47,152 nt of DNA from Pseudomonadota bacterium (GTDB taxonomy: Bacteria; Pseudomonadota; Alphaproteobacteria; Caulobacterales; Caulobacteraceae), in contig JAEXZS010000011.1 of NCBI GenBank assembly GCA_023451375.1, positions 1-47,152 on the forward strand. Reading direction: 5' to 3'. Below the pieces are notes generated by a model, which saw only the letters and a list, made by a program, of their open reading frames with translations, did not search any database and was not told where the DNA came from. How positions within the stretch are numbered: position 1 is the stretch's first letter; each line of letters begins with the position of its first letter. The position numbers and the translations under genes were made by a program. This document shows, one piece after another, positions 6,785 to 14,826 of this stretch.

Positions 6785-7837
6785 ATGACCCTGGCTGAAA
6801 CATCCCTGCTTGAAGAGCCCCTGTGTCGGCCCGCGCCGACCGACACGCCCGTTCGCGAGCCGTCGCGCGAACGGGGCGGCGCCCGCGACGTCATCGTCTC
6901 CATTCCCGCTGATTTCCGCCTCGCCTTGGGTGAAAAGCTGAACCAGCCCAACGTCTTCGGCCGCCTGCACGGCCGGCCGGGCGCGCCGCTGGTGGTCGTC
7001 GCCGGCGGCATCTCGGCGGGCCGTTTCGTCCACCGGACCGAAACCAACGGCCTGGGCTGGTGGGCGGGCGCCGTGTCGGTGCGCGGCCCCATCGACCTGT
7101 CCCGCTATCAGGTGCTTGCCGTCGACTTCGCGCCCGGCGCCGAGTTCGTGGAGCGACCGGTCACCATCACCACCCAGGATCAGGCCCGCCTGCTGGCGCT
7201 GGTGCTGGATCATCTGAAGGTCGAGCGCGTCGCCGCCTTTGTCGGCTGTTCCTACGGCGGCATGGTCGCCCTGGCCTTCGCCGAACTGTTCCCCGACCGG
7301 GCCGATCAGCTGATCGTCGTCTCGGCCGCCCACCGCGCCCACCCGCAAGCGACCGCCTGGCGCGGCATCCAGCGCCGCATCCTGCAGTTCGCCGTCGCCG
7401 CCGGCCGTCCGGAGGAGGGCGTCGCCTTGGCGCGCGAGCTGGCCATGACCACCTATCGGACGGCCGAGGAGTTCCACGACCGGTTCGACACCACGGCGCC
7501 GGAGGCCGCCGGCGGGGCCTATCCGGTCTGCGAGTATCTGACCGCCCGGGGCCAGGCGTACCGCACCCACACCACTCCGGCCCGCTGGCTGTCGATGTCG
7601 GATTCGCTGGACCGCCACAGCGTCACGCCCGAGGCCATCACCACCCCGGTCACCCTGATCGGCTTCACCTCCGATCGGCTGGTGCCGATCGACGACATGC
7701 GCGAACTGGCCGCGCGCCTGCCGACGCTGTGGCGCTTCGTCGAAGCGCCCTCCCTCTACGGCCACGACGCCTTCCTGAAGGAGGACGCCTTCGTCGGCGA
7801 CATCCTCCGCGCCGCCTTCAAGGACATCAAAGCATGA
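6785..7837 (+). CDS. metX: Homoserine O-acyltransferase (MetX family)
   Basis: An alpha/beta-hydrolase that activates homoserine with an acyl group for methionine synthesis. The nucleophile elbow GCSYGGM contains Ser156. Asp297 (TSDRLVPIDD) and His327 (YGHDAF) complete the triad. At 350 aa, with a diverged elbow instead of GGSMGG and an overlapping metB rather than an O-acetylhomoserine sulfhydrylase, it may use succinyl-CoA like the MetX-type succinyltransferases of Xanthomonas; that is inference. The ATG at 6785 follows GGAAG at 6773-6777. A SAM riboswitch lies immediately upstream. The stop overlaps metB by 4 nt (ATGA). Confidence 0.85.
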   Translation: MTLAETSLLEEPLCRPAPTDTPVREPSRERGGARDVIVSIPADFRLALGEKLNQPNVFGRLHGRPGAPLVVVAGGISAGRFVHRTETNGLGWWAGAVSVRGPIDLSRYQVLAVDFAPGAEFVERPVTITTQDQARLLALVLDHLKVERVAAFVGCSYGGMVALAFAELFPDRADQLIVVSAAHRAHPQATAWRGIQRRILQFAVAAGRPEEGVALARELAMTTYRTAEEFHDRFDTTAPEAAGGAYPVCEYLTARGQAYRTHTTPARWLSMSDSLDRHSVTPEAITTPVTLIGFTSDRLVPIDDMRELAARLPTLWRFVEAPSLYGHDAFLKEDAFVGDILRAAFKDIKA

Positions 7838-9030
7838 CCCGTCGCCCCCCCTCGCGCTCGGCAAATCCGCACACCATCGCCGCCCGCACGGGCGTGGACT
7901 CGGACACGGCCCACGGCGCGGTCATGCCGCCCCTGTACCTGTCGTCGAACTATTCCTTCGCGGGCTTCGAGCAGAAGCGGAAGTACGACTACAGCCGCTC
8001 GGGGAACCCGACCCGCGACGTGCTGGCCGAGACCCTGGCGGAGCTGGAAGGCGGCGCCGGCGCCGTCATCACCGCGACCGGCATGGCGGCGGTCGACCTG
8101 CCGCTGGCCCTGCTGGAGCCCGGCGACCTGCTGATCGCGCCGCACGACTGTTACGGCGGCACCTGCCGCCTGCTGAACGCGCGGGCGAAGAAGGGCCATT
8201 TCGAGCTGAAGCTGGTCGATCAGGGCGATCCCGTCGCGCTGGAGGAGGCGCTGGCGCTGAAGCCGAAACTGGTGCTGGTCGAAACGCCGTCCAACCCGCT
8301 GCTGCGTCTGGTCGACGTCGCCGACATCTGCACCCGCGCCCACGCCGCCGGGGCCAAGGTGGTGTGCGACAACACCTTCCTGTCGCCGGCGCTGCAGAAC
8401 CCGATCAAGCTGGGCGCCGACTTCGTCGTCCACTCGACGACCAAGTTCATCAACGGCCACTCCGACGTGGTCGGCGGCGCGGTGGTCTCGGCCGATGCGG
8501 CGGATCATGAGCAGCTGGCGTGGTGGGCGAACTGCACGGGCGTGACCGGATCGCCGTTCGACGCCTATCTGACCCTGCGCGGCGTACGCACCCTGTTCGC
8601 CCGCATCGAGCGCCAGCAGGCCACCGCCGGCCGCATCGCCGAACTGCTGAACGCCCATCCGGCCGTGAAGGCCGTCCATTATCCCGGCCTGACGTCCCAC
8701 CCGAACCACGCCCTGGTCGCCCGCCAGCAGGCCGGACCGGGCGCCATGCTCAGCTTCGAACTGGCGGGCGGCGCGGACGCCGTGCGCGACCTGGTCGAGA
8801 CGTTGGAGATCTTCACCCTGGCGGAATCGCTGGGGGGCGTCGAAAGCCTGATCGCCCATCCGGCCAGCATGACCCACGCCGCCATGACGCCGGAGCAGCG
8901 GGCGACCGCCGGCATCGGCGACGGGCTGGTGCGCCTGTCGGTTGGCCTGGAGCATGTCGAGGATCTGATCGCCGACCTGTCGCCGGCGCTGGACGCCGTG
9001 GTCGGACAGCCGGAGGCGGCGGCGGCGTAA
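7834..9030 (+). CDS. metB: Cystathionine gamma-synthase / Cys-Met metabolism PLP enzyme
   Basis: A fold-type I PLP enzyme of 398 aa. The lysine that binds PLP is K204 in HSTTKFINGHSDVVGG. YSRSGNPTRDVLAETLAELE, the SNPLLRLVDV segment and the C-terminal LSVGLEHVEDLI are family hallmarks. It should condense acylhomoserine with cysteine to cystathionine. Cystathionine beta-lyase or gamma-lyase activity cannot be excluded from sequence. It overlaps metX by ATGA and shares its SAM-controlled transcript, which favours the biosynthetic role. Confidence 0.88.
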   Translation: MTRRPPSRSANPHTIAARTGVDSDTAHGAVMPPLYLSSNYSFAGFEQKRKYDYSRSGNPTRDVLAETLAELEGGAGAVITATGMAAVDLPLALLEPGDLLIAPHDCYGGTCRLLNARAKKGHFELKLVDQGDPVALEEALALKPKLVLVETPSNPLLRLVDVADICTRAHAAGAKVVCDNTFLSPALQNPIKLGADFVVHSTTKFINGHSDVVGGAVVSADAADHEQLAWWANCTGVTGSPFDAYLTLRGVRTLFARIERQQATAGRIAELLNAHPAVKAVHYPGLTSHPNHALVARQQAGPGAMLSFELAGGADAVRDLVETLEIFTLAESLGGVESLIAHPASMTHAAMTPEQRATAGIGDGLVRLSVGLEHVEDLIADLSPALDAVVGQPEAAAA

Positions 9031-9081
9031 TTTTCGCTTGCGGCAGGGCGCGAACCGAGGCAAATGCGCCGCCCCGGCCGC

Positions 9082-9156
9082 GGTCCCTTCGTCTATCGGT
9101 TAGGACGTCAGGTTTTCAACCTGAAAAGAGGGGTTCGATTCCCCTAGGGACTGCCA
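9082..9156 (+). tRNA. tRNA-Glu (TTC)
   Basis: A cloverleaf with acceptor GGTCCCT/AGGGACT (first pair G-U), a D arm, anticodon stem TCAGG/CCTGA and loop TTTTCAA with anticodon TTC at 9115-9117, T arm AGGGG-TTCGATT-CCCCT, discriminator G and encoded CCA. It stands alone, 51 bp after metB. Confidence 0.96.
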
Positions 9157-9193
9157 CCGGCGTCGCTTATCGAGGGCATGCTCCGAGGGCGGA

Positions 9194-9309
9194 TTAACCT
9201 CCTGGTAATCATTTTGTCCGGAACCGGGCCGTAACCGCCGGGATTCGCGGACTTTTTTCGGTCGCAGTCGGGAACTATCCACAGGAAGGCGTGGTTAACC
9301 ACACCATAA
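9194..9309 (+). promoter_or_regulatory. Cluster of CtrA-, DnaA- and CcrM-like sites
   Basis: TTAA-N7-GTAA at 9194-9208 and TTAA-N7-ATAA at 9295-9309 each match the CtrA consensus TTAA-N7-TTAA at 7 of 8 positions. CTATCCACA at 9275-9283 matches the DnaA box TTATCCACA at 8 of 9. GATTC at 9242-9246 is a CcrM site. The second CtrA-like site overlaps the palindrome GTGGTTAACCAC (9291-9302). All lie upstream of a small gene. Confidence 0.4.
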
Positions 9310-9350
9310 CGCCGGTGCAGAAGCGCCTTCTCCTGACAACCGAGTTGGTC

Positions 9351-9617
9351 ATGTTCATCGCCATCGCCCGCCCGGCGGTGGAGCCTCGAGACCCCGACGC
9401 CGTCGCCGTCCCCGGCTCGCCCGCCATCACCGAACCCACCGCGCGCGCCCTGCACGCCCGCCTGCTGCACAATGCCGCCTTGAGACGGATGCGCGGGCTG
9501 GAGCGCAGGCGCGAGCAGCGCCTGGACGACGCAGACTATTGGCTGCACGCCGCGCCCTTGGCGGTGAAGAAGGCCAGCGCGCTTCGCGAGGAACGCAGCT
9601 TCGCGCCCCTGCCCTAG
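9351..9617 (+). CDS. Small basic protein of unknown function
   Basis: I do not recognise the family. From the ATG at 9351 the product is 88 aa, beginning MFIAIARPAVEPRDPD and then helical and Arg-rich (NAALRRMRGLERRREQRLDD). Codon usage has the strong G/C third-position bias of real genes here. The frame also opens at GTG 9291, but that codon lies within a palindrome and CtrA-like site and its AGGAAGG sits only 1 nt away, so the later ATG is preferred. No membrane segment or signal peptide was seen. It converges on the gene ending at 9614 with a 4-nt overlap. Confidence 0.5.
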   Translation: MFIAIARPAVEPRDPDAVAVPGSPAITEPTARALHARLLHNAALRRMRGLERRREQRLDDADYWLHAAPLAVKKASALREERSFAPLP

Positions 9618-10567
9618 CGCAGCTCCGGCGTCCTGCGTCGAAGGGAGCTTGTCAGCTTCGTCAGCTTTTCTCCGGCCGATCGCGGCTGGACACGCGGTCG
9701 GTGTTCCAGGCCGCCGGACCATCGGGCGTGGAGCGCAACATCCAGATGGGGATGACGGTCGTGCTGATGCACGATGGCGCTGACGCTTCCATCGGGATTG
9801 ATCACCTGGCCATCTTGGAAGACCAGGCGGTCGCCGTCGGTCATGCCCAGCGTGGCGACCCGCCCATAGTTGGGCCGCACGGTCGCGGCGATCAGTTCCT
9901 GATGGATGGCCAGGTTGAACGCCGCCTGATCCGCGCCGAAGGCGCCGCCGATGGCGGAACGGGGCGTCGCGGCCAGGCTGAGGATCAGTCGGCATAGTCG
10001 CCGCACCTCGGAGCGGGCGCCGATCACCGTACCGATGCACAGGCAGGGTCTGTCCGCCAGGGTCGCCGCCAGGCCTTCGCCGGCGATGGCGCGCAGGTGC
10101 TTCATGTTGAAGGCGTGGTGCGCCAGCGGCGTGTCGGCCTCGATGAAGACCTCGAGGGCCTCGGGCCCGGGCGCGAAGGGCGAGGCCTGGAAGATCACGT
10201 CGCGGACGTCGGTGATCAGCACGTCGCGGACGCCGGACCATTGCCCAAGCAGGCGGTCAAAGGCCTCGAACCGAAGCATGACAGGGTGCGGCGCCCAGCC
10301 TGTCCATCGCCGCGCTGGGACCGCGATCACGTCGTGTTCGCGAAGGAAGGCCGCCATATCCGGCGTCTCGTCCGCGACAAGGACCACCGGTCCGTCGAAC
10401 ACCGCCCTCAGCGAGCGGACGAAGAGCGCGATGTCGGCGGGATCATAACCAGTGGCGTAGCCCAGGACCACGTCGCCGGCGACATCCAACCCCGACGGTG
10501 GTCGCGTCGGCGACAGCGCCTCGGCCAGCCAGTCCAGATAGTCCGACCGGACCGCGCCGTGGGTCAT
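9614..10567 (-). CDS. Putative GT-A type glycosyltransferase
   Basis: A 317-aa soluble protein. VRDVLITDVRDVIFQASPF resembles the acidic metal/nucleotide-sugar motif of GT-A fold transferases, and FGADQAAFNLAIHQ resembles their acceptor/Asp-Gln segment. The N-terminal third (VVLGYATGYDPADIALFVRSLRAV) fits a Rossmann-like nucleotide-binding start. The substrate cannot be told. It begins 4 nt after the carA stop, so it is probably translated from the carA message, an odd pairing with pyrimidine/arginine synthesis. The C terminus is basic. Confidence 0.55.
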   Translation of the reverse strand: MTHGAVRSDYLDWLAEALSPTRPPSGLDVAGDVVLGYATGYDPADIALFVRSLRAVFDGPVVLVADETPDMAAFLREHDVIAVPARRWTGWAPHPVMLRFEAFDRLLGQWSGVRDVLITDVRDVIFQASPFAPGPEALEVFIEADTPLAHHAFNMKHLRAIAGEGLAATLADRPCLCIGTVIGARSEVRRLCRLILSLAATPRSAIGGAFGADQAAFNLAIHQELIAATVRPNYGRVATLGMTDGDRLVFQDGQVINPDGSVSAIVHQHDRHPHLDVALHARWSGGLEHRPRVQPRSAGEKLTKLTSSLRRRTPELR

Positions 10568-10571
10568 GGGG

Positions 10572-11732
10572 TCAGCGCGCGTCCATCATCCCGGCGAAGC
10601 GATCGAACAGATAGAGGCTGTCCGTCGGCCCCGGCGAGGCCTCGGGGTGGTGCTGGACGCTGAAGATCGGCTTGTCCTTCACGGCGATGCCGCAGTTGGT
10701 GCCGTCGAACAGGCTGACGTGGGTTTCGGTTACGGCGTCCGGCAGACTGTCGCGATCCACGGTGAAGCCGTGGTTCATCGAGACGATCTCGACCTTGCCG
10801 GTGGTCAGGTCCTTGACCGGATGGTTGGCGCCGTGGTGCCCCTGATCCATCTTCACGGTCCTGGCGCCCAGAGCCAGGGCCAGCATCTGGTGGCCCAGGC
10901 AGATCCCCATCAGGGGTTTGCCGCTGTCGACCAGCTTTCGGATCTCGAGCACGGCGTATTCGCCGGTCGCCGCCGGATCGCCTGGTCCGTTGGACAGCAC
11001 CACGCCGTCCGGATCGCGGGCCAGCACTTCCTCAGCCGTCGTCGTCGCCGGCACGACGGTGATCTTGGCCCCCGTGGAGGCCAGGGCGCGCAGGATGTTG
11101 CGTTTCACGCCGTAGTCGATGACCACGACCTGCTTGCGCCCCTGGGTCTTCGGATGACCTTCCGGCCAGTCCCACAGGCCCTCGTCCCACTCGAAGGACT
11201 GCAGGGTCGAGGCGGGCTTGGCCAGGTCCAGGCCGACCAGGCCGGTCCAGTCCCGCGCCTGGGCGGTCAGGGCGTCAAGGTCGAAGTTTCCGGTGGGATC
11301 GTGGGCGATGACGGCGTGGGGCGCGCCCTTGTCGCGGATCCGCTTGGTCAAGGCGCGGGTGTCGACGCCCGCCAGGCCCACCACGCCGCGCCGCTTCATC
11401 CAGTCGTCGAAGCCGGCGTCCGAGCGCCAGTTGGCCGGGTCGGTCGGAACGTCGCGGAAGATCGCGCCGCGCGCCGAGGTGTCAGAGCCGCCGCCCATCT
11501 GCTCGATGTCCTCGACGTTCGTGCCGACGTTGCCGACGTGCGGGAAGGTGAAGGCCAGGATCTGGCTCATGTAAGACGGATCGGTCAGGATTTCCTGATA
11601 ACCGGTCATGGCGGTGTTGAAGACGACCTCGCCCAGCGCCGAACCGATCGCGCCCACTCCGATCCCCTGCAGCACGGTTCCGTCGGCGAGCACGAGGACG
11701 CCCGTCGCGCCCGGAAGGATCTTCGTCGTCAT
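10572..11732 (-). CDS. carA: Carbamoyl-phosphate synthase small subunit
   Basis: The glutaminase subunit that feeds ammonia to CarB for arginine and pyrimidine synthesis. The N-terminal CarA domain carries FNTAMTGYQEILTDPSY. The C-terminal class I amidotransferase has nucleophile C278 in GICLGHQMLALALGA and the partner His/Glu in HHPEASPGP. The start ATG at 11732 follows AGGAG with 8-nt spacing; an upstream extension in the frame lacks this. At 386 aa it is of normal length. carB is not in the window. Confidence 0.96.
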   Translation of the reverse strand: MTTKILPGATGVLVLADGTVLQGIGVGAIGSALGEVVFNTAMTGYQEILTDPSYMSQILAFTFPHVGNVGTNVEDIEQMGGGSDTSARGAIFRDVPTDPANWRSDAGFDDWMKRRGVVGLAGVDTRALTKRIRDKGAPHAVIAHDPTGNFDLDALTAQARDWTGLVGLDLAKPASTLQSFEWDEGLWDWPEGHPKTQGRKQVVVIDYGVKRNILRALASTGAKITVVPATTTAEEVLARDPDGVVLSNGPGDPAATGEYAVLEIRKLVDSGKPLMGICLGHQMLALALGARTVKMDQGHHGANHPVKDLTTGKVEIVSMNHGFTVDRDSLPDAVTETHVSLFDGTNCGIAVKDKPIFSVQHHPEASPGPTDSLYLFDRFAGMMDAR

Positions 11733-11827
11733 GGGCGCGCTCCTAAACCGAATCCGGGCCCAAAATCGGGCGACGGGCAAACGGCGGCGTCGTTATAGGC
11801 CCCGCGTCCCACGGTCAATGCGTCCGG

Positions 11828-13240
11828 TCAATGGATTCCGGTGGACGAAGGGGATGGCCGCCGCCGCGCCCGCAGCCTGAGGCGCATCGGCTCGCGGCTG
11901 CGCAAGGTGATCTGGTGGACCGGACGCGGTTCGACCGTGGTCAGGGGCTCGACCTCGGCGACGCGCAGGATGGCGGCCAGGGCGATCATCGCCTCCTGCA
12001 GGGCGAAGGCCGCGCCGATGCAGACGCGCGGGCCGGCGCTGAAGGGGATGTAGGCGTAGCGATCGATGGCCTTGCGGTTCTCGGGCAGGAAACGTTCCGG
12101 CCGGAAGGCGTCGGGATCGTCCCAGAGCCGCTTGTGCCGCAGCAGGATCCACGGAGAGATGATCACCGTGGCCCCGGCCCTGATGACCTGGCCGCCGATT
12201 TCATCGTCCGCCAGCGCCTTCCGCGCCATGGTCGGGGCGGGTGGAAACAGCCGCATCGTCTCCTCCAGCACGGCGCGGGTCCAGGGCAGGCCGTCGGCCC
12301 ACTTCGGATCGCTGACGTCGAAGGCGTCGGCCTCGGCCTGCACCCGGGCCAGATGTTCCGGCTGGCGCGACAGCAGATGCAGGGTCCAGCCCAGGGCGCG
12401 AGCGGTCGTCTCATGACCCGCCAGGATGAAGGTCAGGATGTTCGCCGCCACCTCCTCGTCCGACAGGCCGGGGCCGCCGGTCTCGTCGCGCGCCAGCAGC
12501 AGGGCGCTGAGCAGGTCGTCCGGCGCGGCATGACCGGCCTGGATATGGGCGCGACGCGCCTCCACCAACCGAGTGACGCGCTGTTCGAAGAAGCGGGCGG
12601 AACGGAGACTGGCGAGACGGCCCAGGCGCGGCGCCCAGTCGGGCGCGCCCAGCACGTCCAGCGGGTCGATCCGCGCGCCGTTGGCCAGGAACTGGTTAAG
12701 CGCCCGCTCGAACCCGCGCGCCTCTCCGCCCAGTTCGTCCGAGAACATGGTGGCCGACAGGATGTCGAAGGTCAGGCCCGACATCTCCGAGTCGATGTCC
12801 AGCACCCGGCCGCGCAATGACAGGGACCATGCGGAGACACGCGCCCCGCAGACCTCGGCCATGCGCGCGTTCAGCGTCGCCATCTTCGCCGGCGTGAACA
12901 GGGGCGCGAGGATGCGGCGCGCGCGGCGCCACTTGTCCCCCTCCGTCAGCAGCAGGCCCTCGGCCAGCATCGGCCCCAGCACCCGGCGCTGCAGGTCGCC
13001 TTTCTCGTAGTTGGCGGCGTTCTCGGTCAGCACATGGCGCACACCCTCGGGATGGCTGACCACCAGGATCTCGCCCAAGACGCTGTCGCCGTGAAGCTGA
13101 GGCTCGGTGAAGTGCCGCTCCGACCACATGCGGATCGGGTCGCGCCAGCTGATCCACAGGAAGGGCAGCAGCGACAGCGGCTTGCCCGCGCGTCGAGGCG
13201 GCACTGCAGGGCGGAAAGTCGTGTCGGGGGCCGCGTCCAT
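11828..13240 (-). CDS. Cytochrome P450
   Basis: Haem-thiolate monooxygenase, 470 aa and soluble. The I-helix AGHETTARAL, the K-helix ExxR (EETMR), PERFLPE and the haem loop FSAGPRVCIGAAF with proximal ligand Cys407 are all present. The arrangement resembles bacterial P450s of the fatty-acid/terpene hydroxylase kind, but the substrate cannot be assigned. No ferredoxin or ferredoxin reductase is adjacent, so it must rely on partners elsewhere. It stands as a single gene between carA and the GT4 gene, with 95-114 bp gaps on each side. Confidence 0.93.
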   Translation of the reverse strand: MDAAPDTTFRPAVPPRRAGKPLSLLPFLWISWRDPIRMWSERHFTEPQLHGDSVLGEILVVSHPEGVRHVLTENAANYEKGDLQRRVLGPMLAEGLLLTEGDKWRRARRILAPLFTPAKMATLNARMAEVCGARVSAWSLSLRGRVLDIDSEMSGLTFDILSATMFSDELGGEARGFERALNQFLANGARIDPLDVLGAPDWAPRLGRLASLRSARFFEQRVTRLVEARRAHIQAGHAAPDDLLSALLLARDETGGPGLSDEEVAANILTFILAGHETTARALGWTLHLLSRQPEHLARVQAEADAFDVSDPKWADGLPWTRAVLEETMRLFPPAPTMARKALADDEIGGQVIRAGATVIISPWILLRHKRLWDDPDAFRPERFLPENRKAIDRYAYIPFSAGPRVCIGAAFALQEAMIALAAILRVAEVEPLTTVEPRPVHQITLRSREPMRLRLRARRRPSPSSTGIH

Positions 13241-13354
13241 CCATTCCTCGCTCTCAGGCTTTCCAGGATACGAACGTGGGGTCTCCGAAACCGATCCGCC
13301 CGCGTTTCGGCGGGAAAAATCTCCCGGTGGGTCACGACGTCGCGAAAGCCGCCG

Positions 13355-14449
13355 TCAGGCCGCGGCCCGCCCCGGTTGGCCCCTCTCGCCGCGTTTGACG
13401 CGGACCAGGGAAAGCCGCAGCGCATGCAGCTCCGCCGCCCGCTGCATGGGCGAGTGGGTTTCGATCACATAGGCCTGGGCGGCGCGGGCCATGCCGACGC
13501 GTCGTCGCGGATCCCGCACCAGGGCGTCGATCGCCCCCGCCAACCGCTCCGCCGTCAGGTCGTCGAGGTAAAGCGCATGGGGGCCGCTGGCTTCGCGCAG
13601 GCCGCCCCGCCCGGAGGAGATCAGGGCCGCGCCGGCGGCGTGGGCCTCCAGCGCGGTCAGGCCCAGGGGTTCGCTCCACACCGCGGGCGTCAGGGCGATC
13701 GCCGCGCGCCCCATGACCGAGCGCACCTCCGCCAGCGGCGCGGACCGCAGCACGGAGACCCGCTCGCCGAACCGAGCCAGCGGGGCGACGTGGGGCGCAG
13801 CCCAGGCCGCGTGCCTTTCCCAGTCGTTCATCATCAGCACGGCGCGCCAGTCGGGATGGCGTTCCAGCACGGCCGGCAGGGCGGCGCAGACCAGGTCGAC
13901 GCCCTTCTCGGGCATGGCCCGCCCCGCGAAGGCGATCAGCGGCTCTCGCGGCTCCACGGGCGCGCGCCATGGATCGACATCGATCGGATTTCGGATGGCG
14001 TGGGCCTTGTGCGCCAGTCCGGGAAAGTCTCTCAGGAAGGCGATGCGCTCAGCCTCGCTGACGAAGATCAGACCATCCATCCGGTTATAGCGCGCCCCAT
14101 AGCGCCAGCGATCTATCGGATTACGAGGCGGCTTCACCGCATTGTGGCGGTACAGGGTGATGGCCGCGTCGGGAAAGTGCGGGGCCAGGGCGACGGCCTG
14201 CTGCGTCTGCTGGTGGAATTCGACGACGTCCGGGCGATAGTCGAGCAGGGCCCGACGCAGGGCCTTGAGCCGTCCTTCGGCAGGCAGGACATGGACCGAA
14301 AGATCTCCGTGCTCGGCGGCGCCTTCGCAGCAGAAGACGCGGACGTCCCCGCTTGCAGCCCTGGCGAGGGTGCGCGCCACCGTCTCCATGGAAGTCGGCT
14401 GGTGAAGGCAGAAGCGGCCGCCCACCGGCATGACGACCGCGGTCTTCAT
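13355..14449 (-). CDS. Glycosyltransferase family 4 (GT-B fold)
   Basis: A 364-aa transferase. The N-terminal domain starts MKTAVVMPVGGRFCLHQ and reaches RHNAVKPPRNPIDRW. The C-terminal nucleotide-sugar domain has the canonical IAFAGRAMPEKGVDLV, TPAVWSEPLGLTALEAHAAGAALISS with the EX7E motif, and GGLREA. The likely role is sugar transfer to a surface polysaccharide or glycolipid. Its ATG overlaps the stop of the upstream lipoprotein gene by 4 nt, making it the third gene of purL-lipoprotein-GT4. Confidence 0.88.
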   Translation of the reverse strand: MKTAVVMPVGGRFCLHQPTSMETVARTLARAASGDVRVFCCEGAAEHGDLSVHVLPAEGRLKALRRALLDYRPDVVEFHQQTQQAVALAPHFPDAAITLYRHNAVKPPRNPIDRWRYGARYNRMDGLIFVSEAERIAFLRDFPGLAHKAHAIRNPIDVDPWRAPVEPREPLIAFAGRAMPEKGVDLVCAALPAVLERHPDWRAVLMMNDWERHAAWAAPHVAPLARFGERVSVLRSAPLAEVRSVMGRAAIALTPAVWSEPLGLTALEAHAAGAALISSGRGGLREASGPHALYLDDLTAERLAGAIDALVRDPRRRVGMARAAQAYVIETHSPMQRAAELHALRLSLVRVKRGERGQPGRAAA

Positions 14450-14826
14450 CGAGCCTCTTGCGATCCAGCGGCCGATTGGAGCTCCAGAGCCCGAAGGCGG
14501 TCCTCCTCGCCCATCAGGTCCTCGGCGAGCGCGGTCTTGAGGGCGGGGTCGGTGGTGGCGGCGATTAGGGCGCGGGTGTCCTCGACGGCTTGCCGGCGGA
14601 TGGCGAGCAGCCGTGACCGCTCGTCGCCCGAAGGGGAAGGTTCGGGAGGCCTCGCGTCGGTCCGGGCGGCGCGCGCCTGCTCCTCTTCGGTGGTTCTCAG
14701 CGCCTCGGCCTGACGGGCGGCGGCGGCGTCACGGAGCGCGTGCTGGACCGGGTCGCCGCCTTCAGGATCGCAGGCGGCCAGGAGCGAGGCGCATCCGACG
14801 ACGACGGCCAGCGCGCCCGCTCGCAT
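14446..14826 (-). CDS. Small lipoprotein
   Basis: A 126-aa protein beginning MRAGALAVVVGCASLLAACDP, a signal sequence with lipobox L-A-A-C (Cys19). Aspartate at +2 would favour inner-membrane retention by the Lol rule. The mature part is Ala/Glu/Arg-rich and probably helical, ending LRALELQSAAGSQEAR. The start ATG (14826) overlaps the purL stop in TGATG, so it is probably coupled to purL; the upstream in-frame ATG at 14865 would bury the signal peptide. Function unknown. Confidence 0.7.
   Translation of the reverse strand: MRAGALAVVVGCASLLAACDPEGGDPVQHALRDAAAARQAEALRTTEEEQARAARTDARPPEPSPSGDERSRLLAIRRQAVEDTRALIAATTDPALKTALAEDLMGEEDRLRALELQSAAGSQEAR

Noticed and set aside
9194..9309. CtrA/DnaA-like cluster as a replication origin
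   Set aside because: Only one DnaA-like box is seen, there is no AT-rich unwinding region, and the Caulobacter origin neighbour hemE is not here; a regulated promoter is simpler.
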